NCBI GenBank assembly: GCA_012514315.1
Contig: JAAZAN010000075.1
Span: forward strand, 1 to 45,443
Source of the DNA: Chloroflexota bacterium
GTDB lineage: Bacteria > Chloroflexota > Anaerolineae > B4-G1
Reading direction: 5' to 3'
DNA: 45,443 nucleotides
Both the position numbers and the translations under genes were made by a program. The notes under the pieces were generated by a model. That model ran no database searches. It saw nothing but the letters and a program-made list of their open reading frames with translations, and was not told where the DNA came from. Numbering within the stretch: the stretch's first letter is position 1; each line of letters begins with the position of its first letter. Below are positions 1 through 7,964 of the stretch, piece by piece.

Positions 1-52
1 ACGTTCGCTTGGGGATAGTTCATTCCACAGTGCGATCAACTCGATGCGTCGA

Positions 53-412
53 TCAAGGCGCGTTCTTCTCTCGTTCACTACGCTTCTTGAGGTCCACAAC
101 GGCCCGCAACTGGGCCAGAAACATCTCCTGCTCATCGTCCGAAAGCTGCGCGAAGAGATGTTGGGCTTCCGCCAGGCTCGGGTCCTCCTCAGCACGGGCG
201 GGCAGCAGTCCGGCGTACTCCATCACGATGTGTACGGGCACGTCGAGCACCGCCGCAATATCCCGGCATAGCTTGCCGCTAGGCGCGACCTTGCCGTTGA
301 CAATTCGGGCGGCATGCGTGTGGGAGACCCCGACTTGGCGGCCGAACTCTCGAACCGACCATCCTCTATCTTGTATGCGTTGAGACAACCAGCTGCTCAG
401 ACTCTCGTTCAT
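53..412 (-). CDS. XRE-family helix-turn-helix transcriptional regulator
   Basis: 119-aa cytoplasmic protein. Residues about 8-62 form a lambda-repressor-like HTH: SVREFGRQVGVSHTHAARI matches the two DNA-contacting helices, followed by GKVAPSGKL and the helix IAAVLDVPVHIV. The C-terminal half is acidic then basic and predicted helical (LSDDEQEMFLAQLRAVVDL), a common tail in small XRE regulators and perhaps a dimerisation segment. It lies on the same strand as three tRNA genes and follows them by about 120 bp. A TACAAT box at 420-425 sits so close to the ATG that the transcript may start at or next to the start codon. The regulated genes are not evident here; the downstream neighbour is outside the window. 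Confidence 0.85.
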   Translation of the reverse strand: MNESLSSWLSQRIQDRGWSVREFGRQVGVSHTHAARIVNGKVAPSGKLCRDIAAVLDVPVHIVMEYAGLLPARAEEDPSLAEAQHLFAQLSDDEQEMFLAQLRAVVDLKKRSEREKNAP

Positions 413-419
413 GCTGACT

Positions 420-449
420 ATTGTAGCACTTGGAGGGCTGGAAAGGAAA
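420..449 (-). promoter_or_regulatory. Possible promoter for the XRE gene (leaderless layout)
   Basis: On the minus strand TACAAT (425 to 420) lies 7 nt before the ATG at 412. The -35 is weak (TTTCCT at 444-449, spacer 18). If used, transcription would begin at about 412-413, leaving essentially no leader and no Shine-Dalgarno. Confidence 0.4.
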
Positions 450-531
450 TTCTGAGATGGTGTGGTTGCGGAGACGGTGCAAGACTTGGTGCTGAGTGCT
501 GTGGGGGAGCACTGTGCGAATCGATGAGTAG

Positions 532-604
532 TGGGCCCACCAGGATTCGAACCTGGGACCGACCGGTTATGAGCCGGCTGCTCTAACCGCTGAGCTATGG
601 GCCC
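532..604 (-). tRNA. tRNA with CAT anticodon (Met or Ile2)
   Basis: A 73-nt cloverleaf reads on the minus strand from 604. Acceptor stem GGGCCCA pairs with TGGGCCC, the discriminator is A, the anticodon stem GCCGG/CCGGT carries the loop CTCATAA (anticodon CAT), and the T-arm is CCAGG-TTCGAAT-CCTGG. CCA is not encoded. The acceptor starts with a G-C pair, so an initiator is unlikely. Elongator Met versus lysidine-modified Ile2 cannot be settled by eye. Confidence 0.93.
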
Positions 605-615
605 TGGAGATCAGG

Positions 616-686
616 AGCGGGCAGCGGGAATCGAACCCGCAACAACAGCTTGGAAGGCTGTGGCAATACCATTTTGCAATGCCCGC
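616..686 (-). tRNA. tRNA-Gly (TCC anticodon)
   Basis: A 71-nt cloverleaf on the minus strand. Acceptor GCGGGCA/TGCCCGC, anticodon stem ACAGC/GCTGT with loop CTTCCAA (anticodon TCC), T-arm GCGGG-TTCGATT-CCCGC, discriminator T. CCA is not encoded. It lies 11 nt from the CAT-anticodon tRNA and 5 nt from tRNA-Pro, so the three are almost certainly processed from one transcript. Confidence 0.94.
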
Positions 687-691
687 ATAAG

Positions 692-765
692 TCGGGGCGG
701 CCGGACTTGAACCGGCGACCTCTGCGTCCCAAACGCAGCGCGCTAGCCGACTGCGCTACGCCCCG
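692..765 (-). tRNA. tRNA-Pro (TGG anticodon)
   Basis: A 74-nt cloverleaf on the minus strand. Acceptor CGGGGCG/CGCCCCG, anticodon stem CTGCG/CGCAG with loop TTTGGGA (anticodon TGG), T-arm GCCGG-TTCAAGT-CCGGC, discriminator A. CCA is not encoded. It is the first gene behind the promoter at 778-806. Confidence 0.94.
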
Positions 766-777
766 CGGCAGTAAGTA

Positions 778-806
778 AGTATACCGCCGATGGTCGTTTC
801 CGTCAA
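778..806 (-). promoter_or_regulatory. Promoter of the tRNA Pro-Gly-CAT cluster
   Basis: On the minus strand TTGACG (806 to 801) and TATACT (783 to 778) are separated by 17 nt. The predicted start near 771 is about 6 nt before the mature 5' end of tRNA-Pro. Confidence 0.75.
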
Positions 807-811
807 GCAAG

Positions 812-2668
812 CTAGGGCGCCCACGATAGCCGCTGCGATGTCCAATCGGGCAGATTGGGCCCCAACGTCAACATCCGCTGTGGATCCTGCCCATCCGCAT
901 TCATCAGATAGATGCTCCACACACCATCCCGGTTCGACACGAATGCGATTCGTGACCCGTCCGGCGACCAGGCCGGAAGTCCATCGGACGCTGGGTGATC
1001 GGTCAGCGCCGTGACCCCGCCCGCGATGTTCAGCAAGTAGATGTCCCAGTTGCCGGAGACGTCCGACATATAGACCAGGCGGTCCCCGCCTGGCGCCCAG
1101 TTCAGTCCGATGTCGTTGCTGCTTGCCGTCATCCGTGTGCCGGGCTGATCATCGTCTGGATTGTCAACAAAAATACCACACGCTCCGCTATCGTCGCACC
1201 CTGTCCACGCTAGTAGACCGGTAGGACCCCAGATAGGATGACGGCCTTCGGCGTGCTCCACACCCGCGGTCGTCCCATCAGTGGGCGCAATCCTGATCTG
1301 CCAGATACCCCCAACATCTTGCAGAGCATAGGCGATGCGCCCGCCGTCTGGCGAGAGTGAAGGCCATGCGAGTCCGCCGCCCGGTACAAACACACGCCCC
1401 TCTGTCTGCCCAGGCGCCCAGATCGCCAGCCCCGGGGCCAGTCGATCCCGGTAGACTAACGTAGATCCATTCCACTGCCAGAGTGGCTGATCAGAGCCGA
1501 CAGCCATACGCAACAACCGTCCATCTGCGAACAGCGAGTACACATCGTACGCACCGGTCTCTGTGTTGTAGGCCGGATAGGCCAGCTTCCCGATCGAGAA
1601 TCCCGGTGGCGGTGCGGTGAGCGTCATCGCCATCGTGCCCGTGATGGGCGCGATGGGCGTCGGCGTCGCTGTGAGGCATATCTCTTCCGCTTGGCTGCGC
1701 TTGGCTTCCACCGCTCCCACATTGATCAACAAGAGTGCTTCCGCATACTGCTCTTGTGCGGGGCACATCTCCCCCTGTGCGTACCACGCATCTCCGTATT
1801 TGACACGGGCATCGTAGAGTCGCTGAAACACGTCCTGGTAGTTGGGCGCCTCGCGGTACAGATTGCCGAACAGCTCAATGGTGGTTGGCCAGTCTGCCCC
1901 CCAGTACCCCAGAGCGGTCATATACTGGACCGCCAGCCGGCGTTGTGTGAGTGCCTGTTCGTCCAGGGGACGCAGCGCGATGGCTTGATCCAGATAGAAG
2001 ATGCCCTCCTCCAGGCGGTTCTCCCCTAACGCTTCCATCCCAGCATTATATAGACTGGTGAACAGCATGTCCCTGACCTCGGTCGTTCGGTAGGCGGGAT
2101 CCAGGACGCGGAGCTGCGTAATGACCGATACAGCCTCCGCCCACTGTTCGGCCTCATATCGATCCGTAGCCTGTCTGTACAGATCATCGGCCACAATCTG
2201 GTACGTTTCGGTGGTCGGAGTGGGGCGGGCTGCAATGCGGGCTTGCGCCTCGTCGATGCCCTGCTGTGCTAGTCGGTGCGTGGGATCTAGCTGGAGCACG
2301 TACTTAAACTCAGCAACCGCCAGCTCGTATTCACCGGCGTCCAAACGGACTAGTCCAGCCTGATAGTGCTCTTCCGCCACAGCCTGACGTTGCTGAACGC
2401 GATCTAGCTCGCCCCGGTGCAGCCCCAGGTAGGCGGCGCCTCCAACGCTGAGTGTGAGGACCAGCACGACGCCTAGTGTCCAGAGCAGGATTCGGCGGAT
2501 GCGCACCCAGGGACCAACGCCTTCCTTACCAGGCGATCCGCCGCTACCTGACTCCCCCCTCTGCTTCTGCACAGCCTGACTGGGCCGGGTCTCTTCAGAC
2601 AGTGTTCCGCAGTAGGGACAGAGCAGTAGATTGTCTTTGTACTTCCTATTGCAGGTAGGACATCGCAT
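812..2668 (-). CDS. Zinc-ribbon, single-pass membrane protein with TPR and PD40/TolB-like repeats
   Basis: 618 aa. The N-terminus is a zinc ribbon (CPTCNRKYKDN...CPYCG, residues 3-20), then a Gly/Ser-rich linker and one membrane helix (about 58-80, LLWTLGVVLVLTLSVGGAAYLGL). TPR-like helices follow (about 95-330), including HYQAGLVRLDAGEYELAVAE. A short Thr/Pro-rich linker leads to beta-propeller-type repeats (about 360-618) with PSLSPDGGRIAYA, WAPGGDRLVYMSD and PAWSPDGSRIAFVSN. The ribbon should be cytoplasmic and the TPR/propeller part outside. Family knowledge suggests a protein-binding scaffold; the ligand is unknown. It has its own promoter, so it need not be co-expressed with the upstream rmlA. 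Confidence 0.8.
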   Translation of the reverse strand: MRCPTCNRKYKDNLLLCPYCGTLSEETRPSQAVQKQRGESGSGGSPGKEGVGPWVRIRRILLWTLGVVLVLTLSVGGAAYLGLHRGELDRVQQRQAVAEEHYQAGLVRLDAGEYELAVAEFKYVLQLDPTHRLAQQGIDEAQARIAARPTPTTETYQIVADDLYRQATDRYEAEQWAEAVSVITQLRVLDPAYRTTEVRDMLFTSLYNAGMEALGENRLEEGIFYLDQAIALRPLDEQALTQRRLAVQYMTALGYWGADWPTTIELFGNLYREAPNYQDVFQRLYDARVKYGDAWYAQGEMCPAQEQYAEALLLINVGAVEAKRSQAEEICLTATPTPIAPITGTMAMTLTAPPPGFSIGKLAYPAYNTETGAYDVYSLFADGRLLRMAVGSDQPLWQWNGSTLVYRDRLAPGLAIWAPGQTEGRVFVPGGGLAWPSLSPDGGRIAYALQDVGGIWQIRIAPTDGTTAGVEHAEGRHPIWGPTGLLAWTGCDDSGACGIFVDNPDDDQPGTRMTASSNDIGLNWAPGGDRLVYMSDVSGNWDIYLLNIAGGVTALTDHPASDGLPAWSPDGSRIAFVSNRDGVWSIYLMNADGQDPQRMLTLGPNLPDWTSQRLSWAP

Positions 2669-2705
2669 CCGTTGTCTCGCTAGATAGTGGATCCTGAACC
2701 ACGCG

Positions 2706-2733
2706 ATTATAGCCCGTTCGTCCTGCCTGTCCA
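2706..2733 (-). promoter_or_regulatory. Promoter of the zinc-ribbon/TPR/PD40 gene
   Basis: On the minus strand TGGACA (2733 to 2728), a 16-nt spacer, then TATAAT (2711 to 2706). The predicted start lies about 30 nt before the ATG at 2668. The rest of the 185-bp gap to rmlA shows nothing else I can recognise. Confidence 0.7.
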
Positions 2734-2853
2734 GCTACGATTGGTCAGTGGGGGCTCCACCCGGTTGAGCTTTCTGATGGGCAAGTAACTGCAGTTCTGG
2801 TGCGTGCCAGATCACCAGCTGATCCGGTGGTCGGCCTGTTGAGCCAGGTTGAT

Positions 2854-3921
2854 CTACAGAATGCCGACCTGGCTGTGGTCGCCCAACGTCAGCTTGTAGG
2901 CCTTGGGTTTGATCGGCGAGCGCGCAAGGTCCACGTGCCGACCGATGAGGCTACCCTGGATTCGGGCCGGTATGTCGCGCACGACGCTGTGCTCCAGAAT
3001 GATAGAGCGCTCGATTTCGCTGTCCTCCACCGTCACATCATGATAGATGGACGTGAATGGTCCGACGTACGAGTTCACGATGCGTGTTCGCTCGCCAATA
3101 ATCGTGGGCCCACGGACAACGCTGTTGATGATCTCAGCGCCTTTCTGAATCGTCACGCGGCAATCGACTTCGGAGTCGCGGTCGACGTACCCTTCAATCA
3201 GTGGTGTCAGTTCCTCAAGCACCAGGCTGTTGGCTTCCAGCATGTCTCCAGGTCGTCCGGTATCGATCCACCAGCCCGAATGAACGTAGGGATAGACCCG
3301 GTACTTCTGGTCAACCAGCCACTGAATCGCGTCCGTGATCTCAAGCTCGCCGCGCCAGGACGGCTTGATGGAGTTCACAGCCGTGTGGATGTGTTCGTCA
3401 AACATGTAGATTCCCACCAATGCGAGATCGGACGGCGGGCTCTTGGGTTTCTCGATCAATCTGAGAATTCGATTGTCCTGATCGAGCTCAGCCACGCCGT
3501 ATTGCTCCGGCTGCGCCACTTGCTTGAGGACGATCTGACTGTTCCAGTCGCTCTGCGCAAACTGGGCGATCAGCGGTGAGATACCGCCCTGAATGACGTT
3601 GTCCCCCAGAAACATCACGAATCGCTCGTCACCCAGGAAATCCCGACTTATCTTGACTGCGTGGGCAAGTCCCAGCGGTTGTTCCTGAGGGATGTAGGTA
3701 ATCCCAACGTCCCACCGGTTGCCCTTGCCGACGGCCTTCATAATCTCCTCGGCGGTGTCCCCCACCACGATGCCAATGTCGTTGATCTCCGCATCCCGAA
3801 TTGCCTCGATCACGCGAAACAGCACGGGCTTATTCGCGACCGGAATGAGCTGCTTGGCGCTGGTGTACGTCAATGGGTAAAGGCGTGTGCCTTTCCCGCC
3901 ACTGAGGATTAAGCCTTTCAT
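2854..3921 (-). CDS. rmlA: Glucose-1-phosphate thymidylyltransferase, long form
   Basis: 355 aa. Makes dTDP-glucose from dTTP and glucose-1-phosphate, the first step to dTDP-L-rhamnose. The nucleotide-binding signature LSGGKGTRLYPLT is at residues 6-18, with KQLIPVANKP next and the LGDN motif near 110. From about 245 a left-handed beta-helix tail carries hexapeptide-like repeats (IINSVVRGPTIIGE, RIVNSYVGPF). This tail distinguishes the long RmlA branch from the roughly 290-residue RffH/RfbA type. The start follows AGGAGGCG. It lies 11 bp after the CpsD-like gene. rmlC and rmlD lie further upstream in the same train, but rmlB is not in the window. Confidence 0.93.
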   Translation of the reverse strand: MKGLILSGGKGTRLYPLTYTSAKQLIPVANKPVLFRVIEAIRDAEINDIGIVVGDTAEEIMKAVGKGNRWDVGITYIPQEQPLGLAHAVKISRDFLGDERFVMFLGDNVIQGGISPLIAQFAQSDWNSQIVLKQVAQPEQYGVAELDQDNRILRLIEKPKSPPSDLALVGIYMFDEHIHTAVNSIKPSWRGELEITDAIQWLVDQKYRVYPYVHSGWWIDTGRPGDMLEANSLVLEELTPLIEGYVDRDSEVDCRVTIQKGAEIINSVVRGPTIIGERTRIVNSYVGPFTSIYHDVTVEDSEIERSIILEHSVVRDIPARIQGSLIGRHVDLARSPIKPKAYKLTLGDHSQVGIL

Positions 3922-3932
3922 AGCGACGCCTC

Positions 3933-4592
3933 CTAGTATTTGCCCAGCATCGTCCCGTGCGGTGCGTTGTTCAGCACTGCGCCGTAAATGCGCGCGTGTA
4001 CCCGTTCCAGGATCTCCTTGGCCTGTTGCACGTGCTCTCTATGGGTACGGCCTGCGTTAACGACGATCAGGACGCCATCGACCTTGGTCCCGAGCACGGC
4101 GGCGTCGGTTACGGCGATAACCGGCGGCGCGGTGAAGAGCACCACATCCGCGTGTTCCTTGAGTGTCGCAATGACCTGTTCCATCTTCTGCGAACCCAGG
4201 ATGTCCGCTGGATTGGGCGGAAGCGGCCCACTGGGCAACACCCAGAGGTTTTCAATGCCTGTATTCGCCAACGGGGGGGCTTCCAGCGCAGTCGGGTCGA
4301 CAATCATCGTAACTAGACCGCGCTCGTTTGAAATGCCGAAGATCTCGTGTAGCTCTGGACGTCGTAGGTCGGCATCAACCAAGACCGTGCGCTGCTCTGC
4401 GTGCGCCATCGTTACGGCCAGGTTGGCCAGTACTGTCGATCCCCCGTCGTCTGGAGATGCCGTGGCAACCAGAAGCGTCTCAATCGGTCGATCAAGTGCT
4501 GCGAATGTCAGGTTCACCCGTAGCGTTCGGTATGCCTCGGCGGCTGGGCTGTTGGGCTGAACTAGTGTGATCAAATTGGGTTGTGGCGACAT
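3933..4592 (-). CDS. CpsD/CapB-like ATPase of capsule synthesis with degenerate Walker motifs
   Basis: 219 aa by the internal ATG at 4592, which has a GAGGTGAG ribosome site; an upstream in-frame start is less likely. It aligns with bacterial tyrosine-kinase/CpsD proteins: NSPAAEAYRTLRVNL at the N-terminus, Walker A' VLVDADLRRPELHEIFG (residues 70-86), and LPSGPLPPNPADILGS. The Walker A region reads ATASPDDGGSTVLANLA, with Gly where the family has the catalytic Lys, and Walker B reads VLFTAPPV, with Thr where the family has Asp. No C-terminal tyrosine cluster is present (ends MLGKY). It follows three Wzz-like genes, its usual partners. A structural or regulatory role without normal ATP turnover is inferred. 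Confidence 0.85.
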   Translation of the reverse strand: MSPQPNLITLVQPNSPAAEAYRTLRVNLTFAALDRPIETLLVATASPDDGGSTVLANLAVTMAHAEQRTVLVDADLRRPELHEIFGISNERGLVTMIVDPTALEAPPLANTGIENLWVLPSGPLPPNPADILGSQKMEQVIATLKEHADVVLFTAPPVIAVTDAAVLGTKVDGVLIVVNAGRTHREHVQQAKEILERVHARIYGAVLNNAPHGTMLGKY

Positions 4593-4623
4593 CGCTCTCT
4601 CACCTCGCTCGTGTGGCGGTAAC

Positions 4624-5277
4624 TCAGTCTTCTGGCGGAATCGCACCGATCACGGTGAGATTCAGTTGGTGTTCTAGGTCCTCAGATGTTCGGAATACGC
4701 CTGACTCAACCCATTCGAGGAAGAAGACCACGACAGCCGCGATCCCCAGTCCGACGATGCCCCCTGCCACTGTCACTACTTTGGTCTTGGGCCAAGACTG
4801 ACTGTAGCGAGGCTGATCGCGCAGATAGGCTGAGACTCGGTCTTCCTTGCGCTGAAGGGCATTCTGGCTATCGCGCCACTGAATGAGCAGGTCCGCCCAG
4901 GTGCGGGCGATGTCATTGGCTTGATCTCCATCATACCCCTCGACCTCAATTTTGATGACCATCCGGTCATCCTCTGCAGCAAAACGCACGTCACTCCGTA
5001 GGCGTTCCGGCGTCAGGGGCAGGCCCAGCGTGTCGATCACTTTCTGTGCCCATTGATCGGAGTCGGCGACAGTCATGTAGGTGCGCAGTAGCATCTTCGC
5101 GGATTGTGCCAAGCCCCAGTCAGGCCGTGCCGGCTCGATGACGAGTTCAGCCGTAGATTGGTACACCGGGTGCTGCAGCTTGCTGAACAGAAATGCGCTG
5201 CCGGCCGTGAGGACGACAGCGATCACAATGATCCACCATCGCTTCTGTAGAATACGCAGATACTCTTGAATTTCCAT
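4624..5277 (-). CDS. Wzz-family polysaccharide chain-length determinant, copy 1
   Basis: 217 aa inner-membrane protein with two membrane helices (about 15-35, IIVIAVVLTAGSAFLFS; about 165-187, VAGGIVGLGIAAVVVFFLEW) around an extracytoplasmic alpha/beta domain. The N-terminus MEIQEYLRILQKRWW is typical of Wzz/CapA. The short cytoplasmic tail ends in IGAIPPED. Such proteins set polymer length and couple to a BY-kinase, here the next gene (3933-4592). It is closely related to copy 2: YMTxADS, TPERLRxDVRF and AEDDRMVI are shared in order. ATG follows AAGGATGAT. Confidence 0.88.
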   Translation of the reverse strand: MEIQEYLRILQKRWWIIVIAVVLTAGSAFLFSKLQHPVYQSTAELVIEPARPDWGLAQSAKMLLRTYMTVADSDQWAQKVIDTLGLPLTPERLRSDVRFAAEDDRMVIKIEVEGYDGDQANDIARTWADLLIQWRDSQNALQRKEDRVSAYLRDQPRYSQSWPKTKVVTVAGGIVGLGIAAVVVFFLEWVESGVFRTSEDLEHQLNLTVIGAIPPED

Positions 5278-5424
5278 ATCATCCTTGCCCTGAGAAACCG
5301 TGAGCTATTCTACCACCGGCTGCACCTAGAGCCAACAGGGCGAGAGCCTGCTCCATAGCCGCATCTGGCCCCGACGCCCGTGCTCCGGTAGGGGGATCGC
5401 GGCGCAGCGCACTGTTGTAGCCGG

Positions 5425-6132
5425 TCACGTTTCTCTATAGATACGGCGCTTCGCTCGGGGCCGCAATCGCTCGGAACGTGGAATCGCGCCCATCACGATC
5501 AATCCAAACTCATGCTCCAACTCGGCTGCCGATCGCACGATGCCGGTCTCTGCCCACTCGAGCAGGAAGATGATGGCTGCCCCGATGGACAGGCCGAAAA
5601 TACTCCCAGCAATTAGCAATGTGCTCGTTCTGGGCCACACCTGCTGGCAGCGGGGTTGATCCCGCAGATAGGCCAGAACTCGACTACCCTCACTCTGGAG
5701 CTGGTTCTGCTGCTCACGCCATCGGACCAGCCGGTTTGCCCACGTTCGGGCGACCGCGATGGTCTGATCCGCGTCGTAGCCTTCGACTTCGAGTGCGATG
5801 ACCATTCGGTCGTCTTCCGCAGTGAAGCGCACATCCCGCCGCAGACGCTCCGGTGTCATCGGTAAGGCCAGCTCATTGATCACCTGCTGAGCCCAGTCGT
5901 TCGAGTCGGCTATGGTCATATAGGTCGTCAGCAACATCCTTGCGGACTGAGCCAGGTCCAGATTGGGTTGATCTGGCTCGATCACAATCTCAACCCGCGA
6001 CTGGTAACGCGGTCGTTGCAGCAGGCTGAACGTGAACGCGGCCAGCAGTGCAGCGCTGACGGAGATCGCGACAATCCACCAGCGTCTCCGTAGGACCCGC
6101 GTGCACCTGTGACACACATTCAACCACTGCAT
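5425..6132 (-). CDS. Wzz-family polysaccharide chain-length determinant, copy 2
   Basis: 235 aa, same architecture as copy 1: membrane helix at about 16-36, periplasmic domain, second helix at about 168-190 (LLIAGSIFGLSIGAAIIFLLEW), and a longer basic tail (RLRPRAKRRIYRET). More than half the residues of the periplasmic domain match copy 1 by eye, pointing to tandem duplication. It starts 3 nt after the stop of copy 3. A 147-bp gap separates it from copy 1; I see no gene or clear signal in that gap. Confidence 0.87.
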   Translation of the reverse strand: MQWLNVCHRCTRVLRRRWWIVAISVSAALLAAFTFSLLQRPRYQSRVEIVIEPDQPNLDLAQSARMLLTTYMTIADSNDWAQQVINELALPMTPERLRRDVRFTAEDDRMVIALEVEGYDADQTIAVARTWANRLVRWREQQNQLQSEGSRVLAYLRDQPRCQQVWPRTSTLLIAGSIFGLSIGAAIIFLLEWAETGIVRSAAELEHEFGLIVMGAIPRSERLRPRAKRRIYRET

Positions 6133-6135
6133 GGT

Positions 6136-6810
6136 CTACCGCCTGGGTATCTCCGCCAGAATGCCCAGGCCCATTTCCTCCACCTCGCCCGCTTCCCGAA
6201 CTACCGGATCGAGGTAGTGCCACACCAACGCCAGGGCCACTCCAACCGCGAGTGCCAGGGCCATCCGAATGGCCGGACCCAGGAGTTGGGCTCGCAATCC
6301 AGGTGGCAGCGGAATAGGTTCCGGAGCATCCAGCGGTCGCACAGCTGGCCCGACTCCCGCAACCTGCGGGAAGTATGCCGGGGCGTTATCCGTCAGTTCG
6401 CTGGTGATCGCCTCAGCCACGGCGATGATCTGGTCCGCATCGTGCCACGCCAGGTATACGACCATGATTGAGTTGGCATTATCCGACACGATCGCGCTTC
6501 GGATAGCCGGGGCCGGTACGTGATGCCCTGACGCGGCAAGCCGTTCCGACACAGCTTGCGCGAATGACTGGGTGATCGCTACATCCGCCAGCCCGTTTGC
6601 GATGTACTCGGAGGTCAGCCAAGGATAGTAACGGTCGTAGTCCTCGCTGAGCCCGGCGGCCTGTGTCCCGGCCGCGAAGCGCATAACAACTTGATATGTG
6701 GTGGAGGGCGTTCTGTACGTCGCGACAATGTACAGCAAAACCAAGGCGCACGGCGCCACGACGAGCCACCAACGTCGGACGAGCATCTTCCAGTACTCTC
6801 TTAACTCCAT
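6136..6810 (-). CDS. Wzz-family polysaccharide chain-length determinant, copy 3
   Basis: 224 aa. N-terminus MELREYWKMLVRRWWLV precedes a membrane helix (about 14-33). A periplasmic region (residues 34-175) follows, then a second helix (about 180-200, AIRMALALAVGVALALVW) and a short tail LGILAEIPRR resembling the other copies. The periplasmic sequence is clearly more distant from copies 1 and 2 than they are from each other. First of the three in transcription order, about 75 bp after the GT4 gene. Confidence 0.85.
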   Translation of the reverse strand: MELREYWKMLVRRWWLVVAPCALVLLYIVATYRTPSTTYQVVMRFAAGTQAAGLSEDYDRYYPWLTSEYIANGLADVAITQSFAQAVSERLAASGHHVPAPAIRSAIVSDNANSIMVVYLAWHDADQIIAVAEAITSELTDNAPAYFPQVAGVGPAVRPLDAPEPIPLPPGLRAQLLGPAIRMALALAVGVALALVWHYLDPVVREAGEVEEMGLGILAEIPRR

Positions 6811-6886
6811 AGATTGCGCTCCACGTGACTCATCTCAAGCATTCAGCTGCTAATCACACCTGTGTCGCTGTCAGGACAGGACGATG

Positions 6887-7963
6887 CTACCGAGCTGCTA
6901 TGATCTTGCTTCGTATTCTATCCTCGAACACGCTGACGGCAAAACGCTCGGCATTGGCGCGGCACGCTTCGGGATCGATTGCCTCGGCGTCGAAGTTATC
7001 GATCGCCTCCGCGAGTGACTCCGCGCTTGGTTCGCGAAAGTAGATGCCAGTCTGCCCCGCGACGACGGTGTCCAGCGCCCCCCCAGCGCCAAACGCAACG
7101 ACGGGACGGCCGGCAGCCTGGGCCTGGACGGGCGAGATGCCGAAATCCTCCTGGCCGGGCAACACGTACGCCCGGCAGCGCGCGAAGAGCGCTGGCAGGT
7201 CATCGTCGGGCACCCGTCCCAGGAACTTGACGTTGCTGCTGGCCATGGCCTCCAGTCGGGCGCGATCTCGACCGCCCCCAGCAATGAGTAACGGCAGCCC
7301 CAGTCGATTGAATGCCTGAACGGCCAGATCGATGCGTCGGTAGGGAATTAGGCGGGACACGATCAGATAGTAGGTATCGTGAGTGGGCTCCGGACGAAAC
7401 TGGGCTACGTCGACCGGTGGATGGATGACGGTCGATTCCCTGTGATAGTAGCGCCGAATTCGATCCTGGATATCCCGCGATATGGCGATGAATGCGTCGA
7501 CACGCTGAGCAGCCCGGTAATCCCAGCGGCGGAGGATACGTATGACGGGGCGCAATGCCAGCTTGAGCGCCGGTGACAGGGCTTCACGCGCCGCGTAAGC
7601 CTCGAAGTCCCACACATAACGCGTCGGCGCCAGGCAATAGCAGATGTGTGTGGCGTCTCCCGAGCGGATGCCGTGACAGAAACCTGACTTGTTGCTGAGG
7701 ATCAACTCATATTCGCCCAGGTTCAGCTGACCGAACGCCATCGGGTAGAATGGGAGGTACGCTTGATGATGTTGGTAGATGCCCGGGAGTCGGTCCATCC
7801 ACGTTGTCCGCACTCGCCACGACCGGTAGTGCGTCGGCATACCTTCGCGCCAGTACATCGATGTGTAGATCGGCGACTCAGGAAACATTCGCACCAGAGT
7901 CTGCAGCACATCCTCTGCGCCGCCGATCTGATTGAGCCAGTCGTGCACTAACGCCAGGCGCAT
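6887..7963 (-). CDS. GT4-family glycosyltransferase
   Basis: 358 aa, GT-B fold. The N-terminal acceptor domain begins LVHDWLNQIGGAEDVL, with the Gly-rich turn typical of family 4. The C-terminal nucleotide-sugar domain begins near residue 200 (YYLIVSRLIPYRRIDLAVQAF), continues LLIAGGGRDRARLE, and carries the EX7E-type region near EDFGISPVQAQAAGRPVVAFGAGG. The pattern resembles mannosyltransferases of the WbaZ type; the donor is not proven. Its ATG is one base after the rnhB stop. It probably adds one sugar to the lipid-linked repeat unit on the cytoplasmic face. Confidence 0.9.
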   Translation of the reverse strand: MRLALVHDWLNQIGGAEDVLQTLVRMFPESPIYTSMYWREGMPTHYRSWRVRTTWMDRLPGIYQHHQAYLPFYPMAFGQLNLGEYELILSNKSGFCHGIRSGDATHICYCLAPTRYVWDFEAYAAREALSPALKLALRPVIRILRRWDYRAAQRVDAFIAISRDIQDRIRRYYHRESTVIHPPVDVAQFRPEPTHDTYYLIVSRLIPYRRIDLAVQAFNRLGLPLLIAGGGRDRARLEAMASSNVKFLGRVPDDDLPALFARCRAYVLPGQEDFGISPVQAQAAGRPVVAFGAGGALDTVVAGQTGIYFREPSAESLAEAIDNFDAEAIDPEACRANAERFAVSVFEDRIRSKIIAAR

Positions 7964-7964
7964 C

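Noticed and set aside
532-765. tRNA cluster as an integration site for a mobile element
   Set aside because: No integrase, no direct repeat of a tRNA 3' end, and neighbouring genes look like ordinary chromosome.
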